Assembly (NCBI RefSeq): GCF_000003815.2 | Contig: NC_049988.1 | Location: 12,739,969-12,803,968, forward strand | Length of the DNA: 64,000 nucleotides | Source of the DNA: Branchiostoma floridae | Lineage: Eukaryota > Chordata > Leptocardii > Amphioxiformes > Branchiostomatidae | Direction: 5' to 3' | Part shown: in pieces, positions 34,001-49,000 of the stretch | Layout of the letters: the number at the start of each line of letters is the position of its first letter | Numbering within the stretch: position 1 is the stretch's first letter | Made by a program: the position numbers and the translations under genes | The notes under the pieces: model-generated | Databases searched by the model: none | What the model was told of the DNA's origin: nothing | What the model saw: the letters and a program-made list of their open reading frames with translations, nothing else

Positions 34001-37000
34001 CCTAGAAGAAAACATTTGGGTGCACCCTGTACACCCACAGAAAATAATTGGGTGCACTGTGACAGCTCCAATTTTGGGTGCACCTGGGTGCACATGCACC
34101 CAGTATTTCGAGGCCTGAGGTACCATACATATGTATACTTTTTGAAGGCTTCCTTCTGTTTCAAAATTACTTGATAATTTTTTTTTTGCCCTTTTTTAAA
34201 GAATGTTAGGAGCTTATATTTTGCAGGAAAAACTTTGTTGAAAGATAGTTTTTTTTTTAATATGGTAAGTTAAGGATAATTTGATAATCGAGCATTTGTT
34301 AGAGTACGACTCAGTGTAATACGAAATGTTTTACGCGATGTTCTTGCAACATGTCTTCCTGTACTTTTTACTATAATATTGAGCTCTTCTTTTTCCCTTA
34401 CAGGGAAAAATAAACCACGTAAACGGTGGACTTAGAGCCAAATCTGCTTTGAGATTAGCTATCGTAGTCACTAGTACATTTACATGTCATTTATGATTTA
34501 TATGTGGCTTAGATATATAGCCTAGTTACGTTTGTTTGAGACATGTGAAATAAACTATGTTACAGACAAGCAGTAACCCTTGCTCTTCTGACTTCTTTAA
34601 AATCTCATGAATAATAGAAAATGTTAAAAGCAAGGTGATAAATCGTTGCTTGTTTTAGAAACTGTGTACATGTTTTATTACTGTAACACTATCATCATCA
34701 TCATACATTATAGTCTATGGTAAACTATTATAACATAAACTGCCATGATATACTGTCAGTGGTACATGTAATAAGATCATTTGGCACTGTAGTTAGGAAA
34801 AACAATCCTGGGTTCAAATGTCTTGTCTACATGTATATCAATGAAAGTATCATAGTATTACATTTTTATTATTTCTTGACTATACTTGCTAATTGATAAT
34901 TTAATCATTCACACACACCATATGGTGTATAGGGTAGCATCCATCTCTGTTTCCTTAGCCCTTGGGCCACGCAGCTATGCAAGCAAGCAAATATTAAAGT
35001 ATATTATACAGCCGATAGTGGTACACGTTCAACTTCCATACACTTTCTCATAACTTACATAAGTTCTGAATTCTCTAGCAGTAACGCAGTATGTACATGT
35101 AACATTTCTAGCTACAGTCTTTGGTATGACTCTTTAATTGGCTATTGAGAATTCTGAGAAGACTATCTAACAGCAAAGCATGCAGTATTTACCATTTCTA
35201 AGTCTTTAGTATGACTGTACTTAGTCAGTGAGAATTGAACCCAAACACATGCAAAGCAACCATGCAATAAGCTTCAACCTTACCTATTATTAGAAAAATT
35301 AAATGCTCATTTTTCTTGATTTACAAAACCGTTTTATTTACTTCCCTTTATTATAGAACGTCCCTCAAGCAGAAGTGCCTCTCATTCAAAAGCGCCATCG
35401 GACGATTCCGGTTTCCATAGCAACCAATCCAACCATCACGCAAAGCGAGCGTCGAAGGGCTCCGCACTTGGCCTCGACATCCACAATGTTGAGGATGAGG
35501 AAGGAATGGGGAGCACGGCTATCTCTGATGTCAGCAAAGCTGGTGTACACAGGTTAGTGATGATGTCATCACTTGATGTGAAGTACTCCTCAGAATCACT
35601 GCAGTGAGGTTTCTTTGACCTTAAAACACTCAGAGGTTCATGATTAAGTCAAGTGGTCTCAGAAGATGTTCTTGAAAAGGAAGACATCTTTGTGCGGAAT
35701 GATGAAAGAAAGATTATGATCTGGGCAAAAAAAATTGAAGAAATATTCTGAAGTAGAAAACAGCAAAAAAAGAATTACGGCTGTTGGTGGCAAAAGTGCA
35801 GATGTTGACAGTTCTATAGCATGTCATATATATGTGATTATGCTTTGTTGGATACTTTTGATAGGTTTAACTTTAACCAAAAGGTTCAGAGGTTTTCACT
35901 CAACCATTGTGTTAGAAATATAATGTTCTTTTTATGTATTGTCTATGTGTTTGTCAGCAGGGCTAGCCCTTTGTAATAGCCATAGGCTAGTTGAGCAGCC
36001 CTGGCTGTGTGTTCTGAACAGCCAAACCATTGAATAAATAAATAAATAGAATTATTATGTGCCTTTCCCAATGACACAACAATGAGGCATAGGGAGTTAT
36101 AATCTAACCTGTTTTATTGTTTCTGAGCACAATACTGTTATGCCACACTACTGTCACTAAAACAGCAAACTGGACAAAAAAGGAGAAAGAAATGCCCAGT
36201 TTTGATCTAAAGTCACGTGTCAGGATACTAACCCCCCTCTGCTATTCCAACAATGGTTTGTCCCTTATGTCAAGTGTTCTTCTTGAATCAAGATCTTTAG
36301 TTTGGTCAGCTTAACATCTCAAGCACCATACTGTGGTAGGTAGAAGGCCTGATTCTATTACACATACAGTTTCCTGACTACATTTTTCTGGTAACTGGTC
36401 TGTCCCAAAGGTAGAAAGAATTTCTCTGATTCAATGAAAAAAAGCAGTGTTTTAGTTTTACACTGTGTCGTAATTGCTTACTTGTTAATACTAATAGAAT
36501 GTTGTTAACTTGTTTTCATATCTTTCTTGTAATGTTGTTTCAGTACTGTCGAGGAGTCTGTGCTACAGTTGAAGAAGGAAACAAGTAGCAAGATGGCGGC
36601 AACAGACGCCAGGGACACGGCGGAAGCTACGCAAACGAAAAAGAGCCGTCCTAATTCATCCCGGGGTTTGCGGAGCGGAATGATGGCTGGACCAATCATG
36701 AGCAGCCAAGACGTGAGTTTTGAAAAATGCTTGAATTTTTTTTACGATTTTACAAACAAAAGCATTTCATTAAATTTGAAAGTAGAATTATGCTTTGTTG
36801 ATAGAGCCCCCACTTTGATGCTTTGGTAGTTAGAGTTGTTGGCTAAAAGTTTTGGGTTCAAATCTTCATAGCAGATCCGAGTGTTGTGCCTTTTTGGAAA
36901 GGCAACTAACTTATAATTTTTCACTTGACTCAAGTGAAAATAAGTACCTATTAAATGTAGCTTCAGTTACGAATGTCATGGAAACTAATATGAAGTGAGT

Positions 37001-40000
37001 GGTGTCAACAACTCTTAAAAAATTACGAGACTGCAAAAGCTTCCAGCTTGTGATAGTTGTATATTTGCCAATTGTTTTTTCCTTAGAATCTACAACATGT
37101 CTTATCCATTTAATGTCTTATCCAAGGGACATCCCAAAACCGGAGTTAGGTAACTCATGTTCACCCGAGTGAAGTGAGGATAGTCGCACGAAATGCATCT
37201 CCCAAGGGCACAGCATCAATGGGCACGTCAGGGGATCCAAACCCAGGAGCTTAAGTGTCTGAGCCAAACGCATTAAGATTACCCCACACCGATGCCAATA
37301 ATTATGATAAACTAATAATTTATGCTTTTAATTGTTTTAACTTCCAACAGAACCGGTCGTCAAGAAGAGGTAGAGCGCCATCCAACCGTCCCAACTTGGC
37401 AATAAACTTGGGAACAGAGAACAAACTGGACTTCACCAAAGATCCTACCAACGTAGACAGTCCCATTAGCAAATATTCTGAGAGCAAAGTCAGTTCAAGT
37501 ACTCTAAGCAGTAGTTTAACTAGAAAAGACTCTTCGTCAGACTCTAACTTAGGAAGTGACAAGTCACTATATGTTGCAAAAGACCCTGCCAAAAAAACTG
37601 TATCTGAAGAAGAAAACGACTACTTCGATAGCAAAAGACCAACGTCCGGTAGCAAACTTGTCAAATCTACCAGTTTGGACGACAAAGTTGTCAGTCCGAA
37701 TGTCGGAACGAGGACTAAAGCTCACGATAAAAGAAGAAAAAGCGCGGAACCAGAAAGTTTAGCGGCAAAACTAGATGGAAAGATATCCCCAACACCCAAC
37801 AACTTAAGTCAGACGAACAGAAGTTCGTCCAACCCTTCGGAGATCCTTACAGACATAAGCCAAGACACCTTGACAGAGCAGCTGGCGGCAAGGAGGGAAG
37901 CAAGGGCCAAGACACGACCCAAGACGTCCGAAAATGGCGGGAGTAGCAGGATGGACAAACTTAAGGAAAGGTTGAAAAACTTGGAGGATAGTTTTGATGA
38001 CAATGGATCTAACAATAGCAAGTCAAGGCAAGTTGAATTCTTTGACATTGTTTATGATATACATGTAATAATTTTAGGAGTTTTGGTTATTACCTTCATG
38101 TAAGGATGTTTTGTTTTGGGTCTGTCTGTTTGTATGAGTGTATTCTTGTTTGTGTGTGGGTATTAAATACAATGCTAGCCACATGCTAGCATGCTAACTG
38201 CAAAGGGGATCCTAGCAGGAAACTAGGCCATAGGTCCCAGAATACAATGAAGGTTATTTTACTTCCTAAATGAAAAATCATAAAACTACACGCAGTGGCG
38301 GCGACACCGGGGAGGCAGGGGGGGCGGCTGCCCCCCCCCCCCCGGAAAATATGTTGGGGGGGCCGCGCCCCCCCAGAAAAGCAAGCTGAAACCTTTTGCA
38401 TTTTTGTGGTGATGGAAATTTCATTAAATCAAGCTAGTCTAACGGCAAAATTTACCCCCGAAAATGCAAGAAATGGCGTTTCAGAGACTTCCGATTTCAA
38501 AATTTCGCCAGACCTCCCTTGTGACGGCCCGCGTATTTGGCGCAGGACAATATGTTGCGGGAGTGTCGCTCTCAAAAATCTTTTAAACTGAATCTAACTA
38601 TCGTACTTAGGTTTAGTTTACATCAAGCAGAATGTGGCCCCCAAATGCAGGAAATGACGTTTCAGACGGTCAAGATTTCAAAATTTTCTCCGGACCTCCC
38701 TAGCGATAACTTGCGCCTCGGGCGCTCACAACGACATGGCAAAAATTTGTGTGGGTCATCGCCCTCAAACAATTTCTTTCTTTGACAAAAATGGCATTAG
38801 ATTTAGCATAGTCTGCCAGCAAAATTTGTCCCTAAAAATACAGAAAATTACATTTCAGAGGGTGCAGATTTCGAAATTTCCCCAGACCAACCTTGCGACA
38901 GCTCGCACCTTTGGTACCGTCGAAATCATGAAAATATTTTGGGGGCATCGCCCTCGCTACTAAAAACCAGGTATCTTTCTTACAGAATTGCCATCAAACT
39001 TAGCTTGGTCTGGCAGCAAAATTTGCCTGTCAAAACGCAGGAAATGGCATTTTAGAGGGCCAAGATTTCAAATTTTCCGTAAAAATTGTCAGTAAAGTTC
39101 GCCCCCCAATACAAAATTTGCTGCCGCCGCCTCTGACACGTGTAGAAATATGTAATATGGATGAGATATTCCATTCATCTGTTTTAGAAATTGTGTTTTT
39201 CTTGTGTATTGTGTGTATTAAAGATGTATGTGATAAATGTGTTTTTTTTCTGATGTATCTTGTAGGAAGTCCAACAGTAGCTCCTCTAATAGTAATACCA
39301 AGAAGTTTGGCGACCTTGAAATGGGAGATGTGGATGACCTTGAGGATGACCTGGGTGACCTTGCCCTATCTGCACCTGCACCAAGCATCAAGCCATTGGC
39401 TGATGCTCAACCAATCACTGCAGAGACTGCAGCTGTAAGTTGGATAATTCAAATTTTAGAATTGAAAGCTTTTGAAGTCTTGATATTATTTTGAAATTAT
39501 TTAGCACTTTGATGATATTGTGTTCTGTATCTTACCATACTTCCCTACTTTATTGATGTGCAAGAACTGTAATGTTCATAGATTTTTATTCAGTTTATCC
39601 ATAGAACTTATGATATATTAGCCTGGGTACCATCCGGATAGTAGTTCACTCCTATGTTCGCTTCTGCTATCTGTCTGGAGACCTGCACATTCAAACCTTT
39701 TGGTGGTTATGTCAGTTAATGAGCAAATCTAGGAAGAGGTTCTAGAGCGCTTCTTCCATGACAACAGGCCTCCCACGAGCGGGCAGAGGGTTTGTCCGGT
39801 GTTGGAATGTCTGTTCGAAAGGGTGCTTGAATCCATTCCATATTTCGCTCTTGTGTAGGGACCAATCAGCGCCTGCTTCCAAGATTTGGACAATTTCAGA
39901 CGTTAAGATGGTCCGCGTTCCCAGACGGAAACACAGAAAAGCGACTGTATATAGTGTATAATGAATGTCAGAGCTAGAAGCGATATATAATGAACGCCGG

Positions 40001-43000
40001 AGCGATCTACTTTCCGGATGGTACCCAGGCTAATGATATATAGCATTTATAGCAGTGGAATATCAGACTGAGTAGTGCTACAAAATAAGGCAGTTTTTCG
40101 TTATCTAGTAGTGCAATATCTCCAGTCGCAAGCGGATGTAAGAAATCATGTAAATCAGCTTCACTGCAATCTTTTGCTGATTTTCTGGAGATTCTGACCT
40201 TACAAAATTCTTGAAAAGTCCAAGTTCTGTCTATATATGTAACAGCCTGATTTGTCACCGTGAGTTGAGGGACAGAATTGGCAAATTTTTTGTCCGTTCT
40301 GAGCAGCAAAAGTACATTGTATGTCACTGACCCTAAGGATGGAGGGATGAACGCTGGCTAGAACCCTGAAACTTCTGACAAATGTTTTCCAAGCAAGAAC
40401 AACTGATTCAGAAGACTTCTTGGACTAATTTGATTTATACTATAATTGTTTTTTCAGGAGTTGAAAACATTGCTGTTTGGGTCAGCCTCAGAACAGTTCA
40501 ATGCAGAATGGAGGAACCAGAGTCTGAGTTTCTGTGATACAGAGGGACTGCGGTTTGGGATTGTACAGAACAAGGTATGTCTCTGACTCTGCTCTCATAT
40601 GTATTAATTTTTTTATGAAAAATGGAGTCTGGAGATCTGTGTGTTGAGGCGCCACGCTCCTCTCTGCATGGAGCAAGCGGAGCTGAGTGAGTGAGTGAGT
40701 GAGACGATTCATTTGTAGTCAGCGTTAGCTTTAGAACATGTAATTGTGATGATATTTTGGTATGTCAATAGTAAAGAAGACAGAGATCTATTGACCCCCT
40801 AGTGTATGACCTTGGTACTGCAGGAAAACTTTTTTTTTGTATCTTTTATCCTGAACATTAGCTATCGATTTTTTGTGAGTCAGATATAGTTTTTGCTGTA
40901 GCATGAAACACAGGATCCTCATTTTACATCCCATCTTAAAAGACAGGTCCAACCCAAACCGAGAGACCTTTTTTAGGAGATGGACTTGAACTGATGTCTC
41001 CAATCAGCAAAATTAATGCATGTATAGATTCTGAATTAGATCTAGAACCTCAGCTGGGAGGCTGCTACCAGTTGAGCTACAAGGACATCCCTGATTATTC
41101 ATTGTTTTTGATTGCCAGTCATCCGAGGTCACATTAGTTAATTTTTTAACTTCTCAGACATTTAAAAGAAATTGAATATTATATGTTACAAGAAAACGCC
41201 CATTCAAACAGATGACAATCTGGCCATAGACTTTTCTGCCCCTGTATCAAACTTTTTAAAGGACCATGACCATAAGACCAGGAGTAAAAATGTATTTGTT
41301 TATTGTCTGGTAATTTAATTTTCATTTTCCTGATCTTGTAGGGTGGACCCTGTGGTGCACTAGCAGCTATCCAGGCCTGTATGCTGAAGAGACTGTTGTT
41401 TGGGGAGGCTCGGGACAAGACGGCAAACGCTCACAGGTACATGAGTTTAGCATTGTACTATGTTTAAGATATGATTATGCTGCTGATGTTGCATATAATA
41501 AACAGTGTTAAACTAATATGGTGACAGTCAGGTGTAATAACACCACGTGACTGTACAAATGTCATGTCAGTGGACTTGCATGTGCCAGAGAGGGACGTTA
41601 CTCCTAATCTCCAAGCAGATCCTACAGTGCCACAAGATAGTATCAAAGCTGGCCAAGGAGTATAGCCGGCTAATAGAGTCAAAAGGGCACCGGAGATCTG
41701 CCTTCACTGGAACAGGGAGGAGCATTTCTATTGAATAAAGGTGTCTCTGCCCCTCCCTGTGCCAATATATTAACAGCTACACAGATATCCAAGGTGCTAA
41801 TGATTTTACAAGCAATTTATATCTTTATTGGGACAAGTTCATTGACCTGCGCACATCCCTGTAGGAGATCCACGCCAAACAGGAAGGAGGGTAATTAACA
41901 CATACACAGCAAGCACAGTTTGATTAGGCAACAATTGGATGTTAATAGCCTTTTGTGAAGCCGAATGAATGCAGATCCTACGGTGGGTTTGATACTATAT
42001 TACGCCATCGTGGATCTGCTTGGAGATTACGTTACTCCCACAGTAAGTCCACCCCTAAGACTTGATATATAAATGTTTTCATTTCTGTATGCCAGATTGC
42101 TGAGTCCTGACTCTAGGCTGAGGTCAGAGTGTCTAGCATTGGGACTTGCTGACTTACTATGGAGGGCTGGGAGGAAGAAACTGGCTGTAGTGGCAATGTG
42201 AGTACTTGTGTCACCTGATTATGAAATTATTGATTGTATACAATTATTGTCCGATTCAAATTTAAAGTCTGTGTCATTAATCTTACATACAAGCCTGCAG
42301 ACTGAGCCAAATCTGTAAGCCATAATCCATAAGGTTCTGGGTTTGAATTCGTTGATGTGCCACTGATATTGTGTCCCTTGTGAAAGCCACTTTACATGAC
42401 TGTCCTCACTTCACTGAGTAGCTAGGTTTTAATAGGGCTGCCCTTCAAATTGGGCGTAAAGTGGAGGTCTTTTTTTAGGAGGACTACATCTTGACCACAT
42501 TAATATCCCACCCAGGGTTGTAGCCAGCACCCGTACTTCTGTCCTTTGACAGTATTTTGCAGCTGGGGATGGGAAAAAAATTTTGCCCATTCCGTCCTCT
42601 GTGAGCAAAATTTAACCCTCAAAATGCACGAAATAGCGTTTCAGAGGGTCTAGATTTCAAACTTTTCCCTAGAAATGCTACAGCAAAGCCATTCATAATT
42701 GAGGAGACGGAAAATGATTTCTGGCTGGCTACAACCCTGATCCCACCACACTTATCAAAAAGGTTTGGGGTTCTTCCCATTGTAAGTGCTTCAACCCAAC
42801 AGTCTTTTGGCTGCACCTGAGGCAAATAGCACTGTCGTAGTGAGGTCACCTGAGTGGTGCCGAATGGCAGCTTTCTCCAGACTCTTGCAAGGGTGTCACT
42901 GGAATGGCAGCTCGCTCCAGACCCTTGCCTATTGTAAGCTCCTTGCAATTCAGCCCCTGGCTGCGACGAGAGAGTTGAAGTTAGCCCACCCAATAATACA

Positions 43001-46000
43001 ACAAGAACAATTTAGCCCTGTCAGTCGTATGCTCAATGGCAATTCAATTCTTGGTTACGGTGTAATACTATGTGGAGATAGTAGTTGGCCCACCTTTCAA
43101 CTACTGTAAAAAGTAGTTTTGAAACTTTTGCAGTGGTTTAATGTTCGCGGTTTTCACGGTGGCCACTTCACCGCGAGCTTAAAACCACCACGAACATTTT
43201 TCAATGGCAGTAAGAGGATACAGTGCATGGTACTACCGCGAACTTAAAACCACCGCGAAAAGTCCTTTTTCCAGCTACGGCGAAATTAAATCCCCGCAAA
43301 CTTAAATACATTTATAGTATTTCTAACAATACTTTCTTCCCTACCTACAGGCCTTCAGGACGAAAACAGTTCCAGGGAGGGGCCAGATACAGACAGGATA
43401 ACCTAACAGAAACTGTGAGTTTTGTTACTGTTACATAGAGAAAAATGGACAAAAGTATGTGCTTTGTCTATCTTTTATTTGTTTGTTTTACTATTTTGCC
43501 TTATCAGTTGTCAGTGTTACCAAAGTTTGGAAAAGCTTGTCACCAATTTATGATATTAAGTATATTCAACTGAATAAAAAGAATTGTTAATTTTGTGTAT
43601 ACAATAAAGCTAAAAGTTTCTTTCACAAATCTTGTTTACAGGAAAGCTTTTTGAAGCTTATATCAATTCTAAATATTAAGAAAATGTGAAATACACAGTT
43701 ACAAATTGTTATTTTTTTATTAATAATTTTTTAATCAATTTTCCAAACACAGGGTACACAATCATATAGAACAGTTATACCGAAAGGACATGTAGAACAC
43801 AAAAGAAAGATTAATGAAAATAGAAAAGAGCTATATAATATTATTTTTGGTAGTATGCGACTTTATTTTCTTTCTCAAACTACCACCTCCTTGCTAAAAG
43901 TCTTCACAGCTTAAGTACACATCCCTAAGTGTTAAAACATTAAGTAACAACATTTCTGTCTCCCCTTACATTAGCTGATGCTGAACACTGTGGACTCCCA
44001 GGGGGATTTGGAAGCTTTTATCAAACAGAACATTTCTCTGGTGAGTAACTGAAATGGGTTCCATGAAAACTGCAAAAAGCCTGCTTGTAATTCAGAACTT
44101 GCACTCTTACTGTTAATTTGGTATTCATGGTATTACATGTACTATATAACATGTACATATCACCAAGAAAGATAAAAATGTGTTTGGTAGCAATATCTGT
44201 ATGTGCATTATAATGTATGTGTGTATGTACATGGATATGTATTGTGCTAAGTGTTAGAAGGACAGCAAAACAGTTATGACTTTTCATTTACAGATAATTA
44301 ATTTTCTTTAGTTAGGATATACAGTCATGTATATTGGAGGAGGGAGCAGTATACATGTATGTCATATACGCCTTTTCCATCCACTTGTACCTTTTTTTAT
44401 CTAATATCTTGATGAGACCTCAAAATGATTAGATTTTTGGTTACTATTATGCATATACCATTCCTGAAAGATGATAAATTGTACATGTGTATTGCCAAAA
44501 GCTTCTTGTTAGAAATTTATGTCTTTGCCACTACCAACATCACTACCAAAAATGACTTTTTTTTTGTGTATCTTGTTTTTCCTCCTCAGAGAAAATTTAT
44601 CTTCCAGGAAGAAAATTATTCTGTTCCCAAGAAATCTTGCTTGTCCATGGGGCAAGCAAATTTTTTGACTCATTTTTGAGATTAATACTCTTACATGAAG
44701 AATACTTTTCTTCCATCAAGAGCAAAAATTCTTGTATTTATTAAGAGTTATAAAAAAGCAAGCATTTCTAGAATTTTTTCTTGCATCATAAGAAAAAAAC
44801 AAGAAGATTTTGCTTAAAGTTCTAGAAAATTCTTAGGTGTGAGAAAAATTTTCTTCACCAAAGAAGAATAAGAAAATTGTTCTTTGTGTGAGAATTAAGA
44901 TTTTTGGTAGTTTCTTGTTTTGCTTAGAATTCTATTCTTCATTTTCTTCCCACAAGAATATTTCTCTTCATATAAGAATCGTCCATGAGGTAAGCAAAAG
45001 GAGCAAAAATCATTTTTGGTAATGATTGTATTTCTTAATTCTATTTCAGTTTGAGACCAACCAGTATGCCACTATTCTGGTCCTGTACTCTGCAATCCTG
45101 TCTAGAAGTATTGACCAGTAAGAGAATAATATTATATATTTTTTAATGAATCAGATATGAATCAAATTATTAACCTATTATGTACTTCTTGTCTCTTATT
45201 AGATAGACATACAAATGTATACTAGCTACACATAATTATGTACATATATTCAGTACCAAATGTTCTTTTTAAGCTATATTTTTTATTCCTATTCAGTCTT
45301 TCTAATCATTTTAATTAAAAGGGAAATATGTTGGCTATTCATAATGCACACTGTCAGATAAATATGACATCAAATACTAACTTAATGTAGAACAGGGAGT
45401 TTGAGAATAATTTCAAAATGCAATTGATCTATTTTTATGCGAAGTAAATCTTTCATAACTCTCTGTATACAAGCATACTTGTTGCGAAAAAATTTGAGAC
45501 AGGATTGTAACAGTTTTGATTTGTCTGTTTGTTTCTTTGCTTCTTTGTTAGATTAAAGTCATATATATTCTTGAATTTCCTAGTGTCATCTCTGACATGG
45601 ATGAGCCCACTACCAAGTTGATAGGAGCACACGGCTACTGCACACAGGTGAGGGAATTGTGACTGTTTAAAAGAGACCCCTAGTGATATCTATCCAAAGT
45701 GCATGCAAGTTTTTGGAGTGCTGTTAGCATCCATTTTTGCTATAAAACAAAATAGGATTTGTGAAATGTTCCGACTCTCATGAATTCTCTTTTTATTGAT
45801 ATTCTTTAGATAAATTGTTTGAAATATTTGTTAAGCAAAGCAGGCTAAACCCCTTAGAATTCCAATTTTCTCTGTCCTTGGTACTGAAAACACCAATTTG
45901 TTTTAAAACACAAACTGGTCTTTCCTTTCCTACTGCAAAATATTTTCCACGTCAAACTTAAAACAATTTACGGTACATGACATTTACATTCAAACTTTTG

Positions 46001-49000
46001 CACATATTTTCTATGTATTACCAAATGTTGACAACTTGAATGATATATATTAATTTAGTAATTTTCCATTACGCTTGTACAAAGCATACATGTATACTAC
46101 TACCATTATATTCCATTCATACCATGATATATGATTATACACACGAAATTAGTTTGAATTTTGACATTTCTTTCCATAATATTGAGTTGACATGAAAACT
46201 GACATCAGTTATTTGACATTTGTCCTGTAATTGTATATGAACTTTGCTGCCCTTTCTGTCGAAATTGCTTCTAAAACAACATCAGATTTCCCACTAATAA
46301 GCATAACCATAATGTTAAGTGACATTTCCAATGGCATTCTTTATCCAAACTGCTATCTTTTATATTCTCTATGACATTTCTGTCACTGGTGATAAACTTC
46401 ATCTATGTTGGTCCTGTCCCTGGTGCTGAATAACATTTATTAGGGTCTCCTTTTATATTTTCTGTATGACAGGTTTGTACAAATTCAATAAAGCTCACTT
46501 ACCCTACAGGTAAGGGTTGGACAAGTTTTCTAAATTTCACTTGTCCTATCAGGCAAGTACATTTTAGAAAGTTTAATTGCCCGAACTAACTTTTCCGGAC
46601 ATTTAAAAGACATTTGTCTATAAGTATAAGTAAGTATTTTCAATTTCATCATTGGAATTCTTTTATTGTTGGCTCTACTTTTCTGTATTGATCAATGCTT
46701 GATGCTATTTCACTGTGAAAGGTAACATGTAATCTCTTTTATGGAAAAATCTTACTTGCCCGATCGGGCAAGTGGGGTAGGACATGCACTTGCCCAATCG
46801 GCACTTTCAATTGCTGGGGGCAATCAGGCTAGTGGACTTGTCCAACCCTGGTACAGACCAAGTACTGAAACAATCTATATACCGACCTGAAGCAACTTTT
46901 CACTGTCTTGATATTCAATGTTTTATCGCTATATGTTTTTGTTTGCAGTGAGCAAATGCTTACTTTTTTTCAGTATGTAACAATAAAAAGAAAACCAGAC
47001 TCATCTGTCGTGACTTAAGACACCCTCTGCCACCTATACTACTAATCTCCAAGCAGATCCTACAGTGAGATGAGATAGCGTCATCCCAACATATAGGATC
47101 TGCTTTGGGACTACCTTCAAAGTTACTACTGTAAATTATGCAGAAATATTTGCGCTGGATTAATGTTCGCGGTTTTTGCGGTGTCCACTTCACCGCAAAC
47201 ATAAAACCACCGACCGCAAACATTTTCCATTATTGTTTTAGACTGCAGTCTATGGTGTTACCGCGAAATTAAATCCCCGCGAATTTAAGTGCATTTACAG
47301 TATTACTAGTTCAACCTGGATATATATAACTCACGAATACAACAGCAAGCTAAATGAACATTTCTACAGTTTTGTATACCTTTTTAGATTTGATCATTTC
47401 TAAGATTTTAACCTTTTTTTTTTGTTGTTTGCAGGAAATGGTGAACCTATTCCTGACGGGAAAAGCTGTGTCTAACGTGTTTAACGACACGGTGGAGCTG
47501 GACTCTGGGGGTGGGGAAACCATGATCCTCAGGGGGGTGGGGAGTAGGAGCGAGATCGGTCTCCTCTCACTCTTCGAACACTATGGGTCTTGCCAGGTAG
47601 GTAACAGTTGCAAGCATAACTTTAAAATCTTGATTTCAGTTTGCCACACCTTTTGCTTCTTTATCAATAATTATTGCATCATGAGCCCAAGGTCTACAAA
47701 AATATGTGAAAAGAGTTGAAAACCAAAAGTGCCTAAATTATCCTGCCAACACTTTACTTTCAAACACCTTTCCAATCAGGTATACTTAACATCAACAGTT
47801 ACTCTCTTAATACCACCCGATAACAATACAACTGTTACAGTAACCACTTGAGAAAACAAGGGATTTGAAGAGATAGATTATACAGTGCATCAGTAGTCCT
47901 GAGAAATACAAAAAAATGAATGGATAAAATTTCAAAATGATATTGAGATATTGAAAAAAGTGGAATTATGGGAATTGATGGTAATTTATCATACTATCAT
48001 TTTGAAATACAATAAACCAATCTTTTATATAATCGTTTCGATATGACATGCATGTCTTATCAGAAACAATGGATTGTACATTTTCTTGACAATCACATAG
48101 CTTTTGAGCACTCTAGGATTGTTAAAAGTACTAAAAGATAATGTTAGACCAAGATATGAAAAAGAAGGACCATTATAATTATATTCTTATAGCATGCATG
48201 AAAGATGTTTAATAGTCAATTCAAAGTTAATGAAAAACACCATTTTTACTGACAACGGTTACCATATTTCTTATGAATCTTGCCATTCACTAAACTTAAA
48301 AAATAACACTCTCATAGAAAAAAGGGACACAAAACAACTAGATTGACTGTAAAAATGTATATTCTCCTTAGCAAACATAACAACATGGTAAAAAAGAAAG
48401 GATTTATTCAGGAGCTCCTCTTCTACTAGTCATGTTTCTTCCCTTGAGCTTTGACTGTTGAAATAAGGTTTTGAAGACTTAGTGCTCTTTTTTTATATAC
48501 CTTTACTTCACGCCCATTCCAGGTTGGCACCTACATGAAGACCCCCCGTTACCCCATCTGGGTGGTGTGCAGTGAGAGTCACTTCTCTGTACTCTTCTGT
48601 CTCAGGAAGGAACTCATGAACGACTGGAAATGGACTTTTCTAACCCTACCCCCCTCCCATCCCATTCCAGGTTGGCACCTACATGAAGACCCCCCGTTAC
48701 CCCATCTGGGTGGTGTGCAGTGAGAGTCACTTCTCCGTACTCTTCTGTATAAGGAAAGAACTCATGAACGACTGGAAATGGACTTTTCTAACCCTACCCC
48801 CCTCCCATCCCATTCCAGGTTGGCACCTACATGAAGACCCCCCGTTACCCCATCTGGGTGGTGTGCAGTGAGAGCAAGTCTTCTCTGTACTCTTCTGTCT
48901 CAGGAAGGATCATTATATATCATGAACGACTGGAAATGGATTTTTCTAACCCTACCCCCCTCCCGTCCCATTCCAGGTTGGCACCTACATGAAGACCCCC

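Noticed and set aside
37255-38103. A single-exon gene of 282 codons on the + strand
   Set aside because: Its middle is MINDY4 exon 6; the first 32 codons are intron sequence next to a SINE, and the last codons after 38027 are intron sequence past the GC donor.
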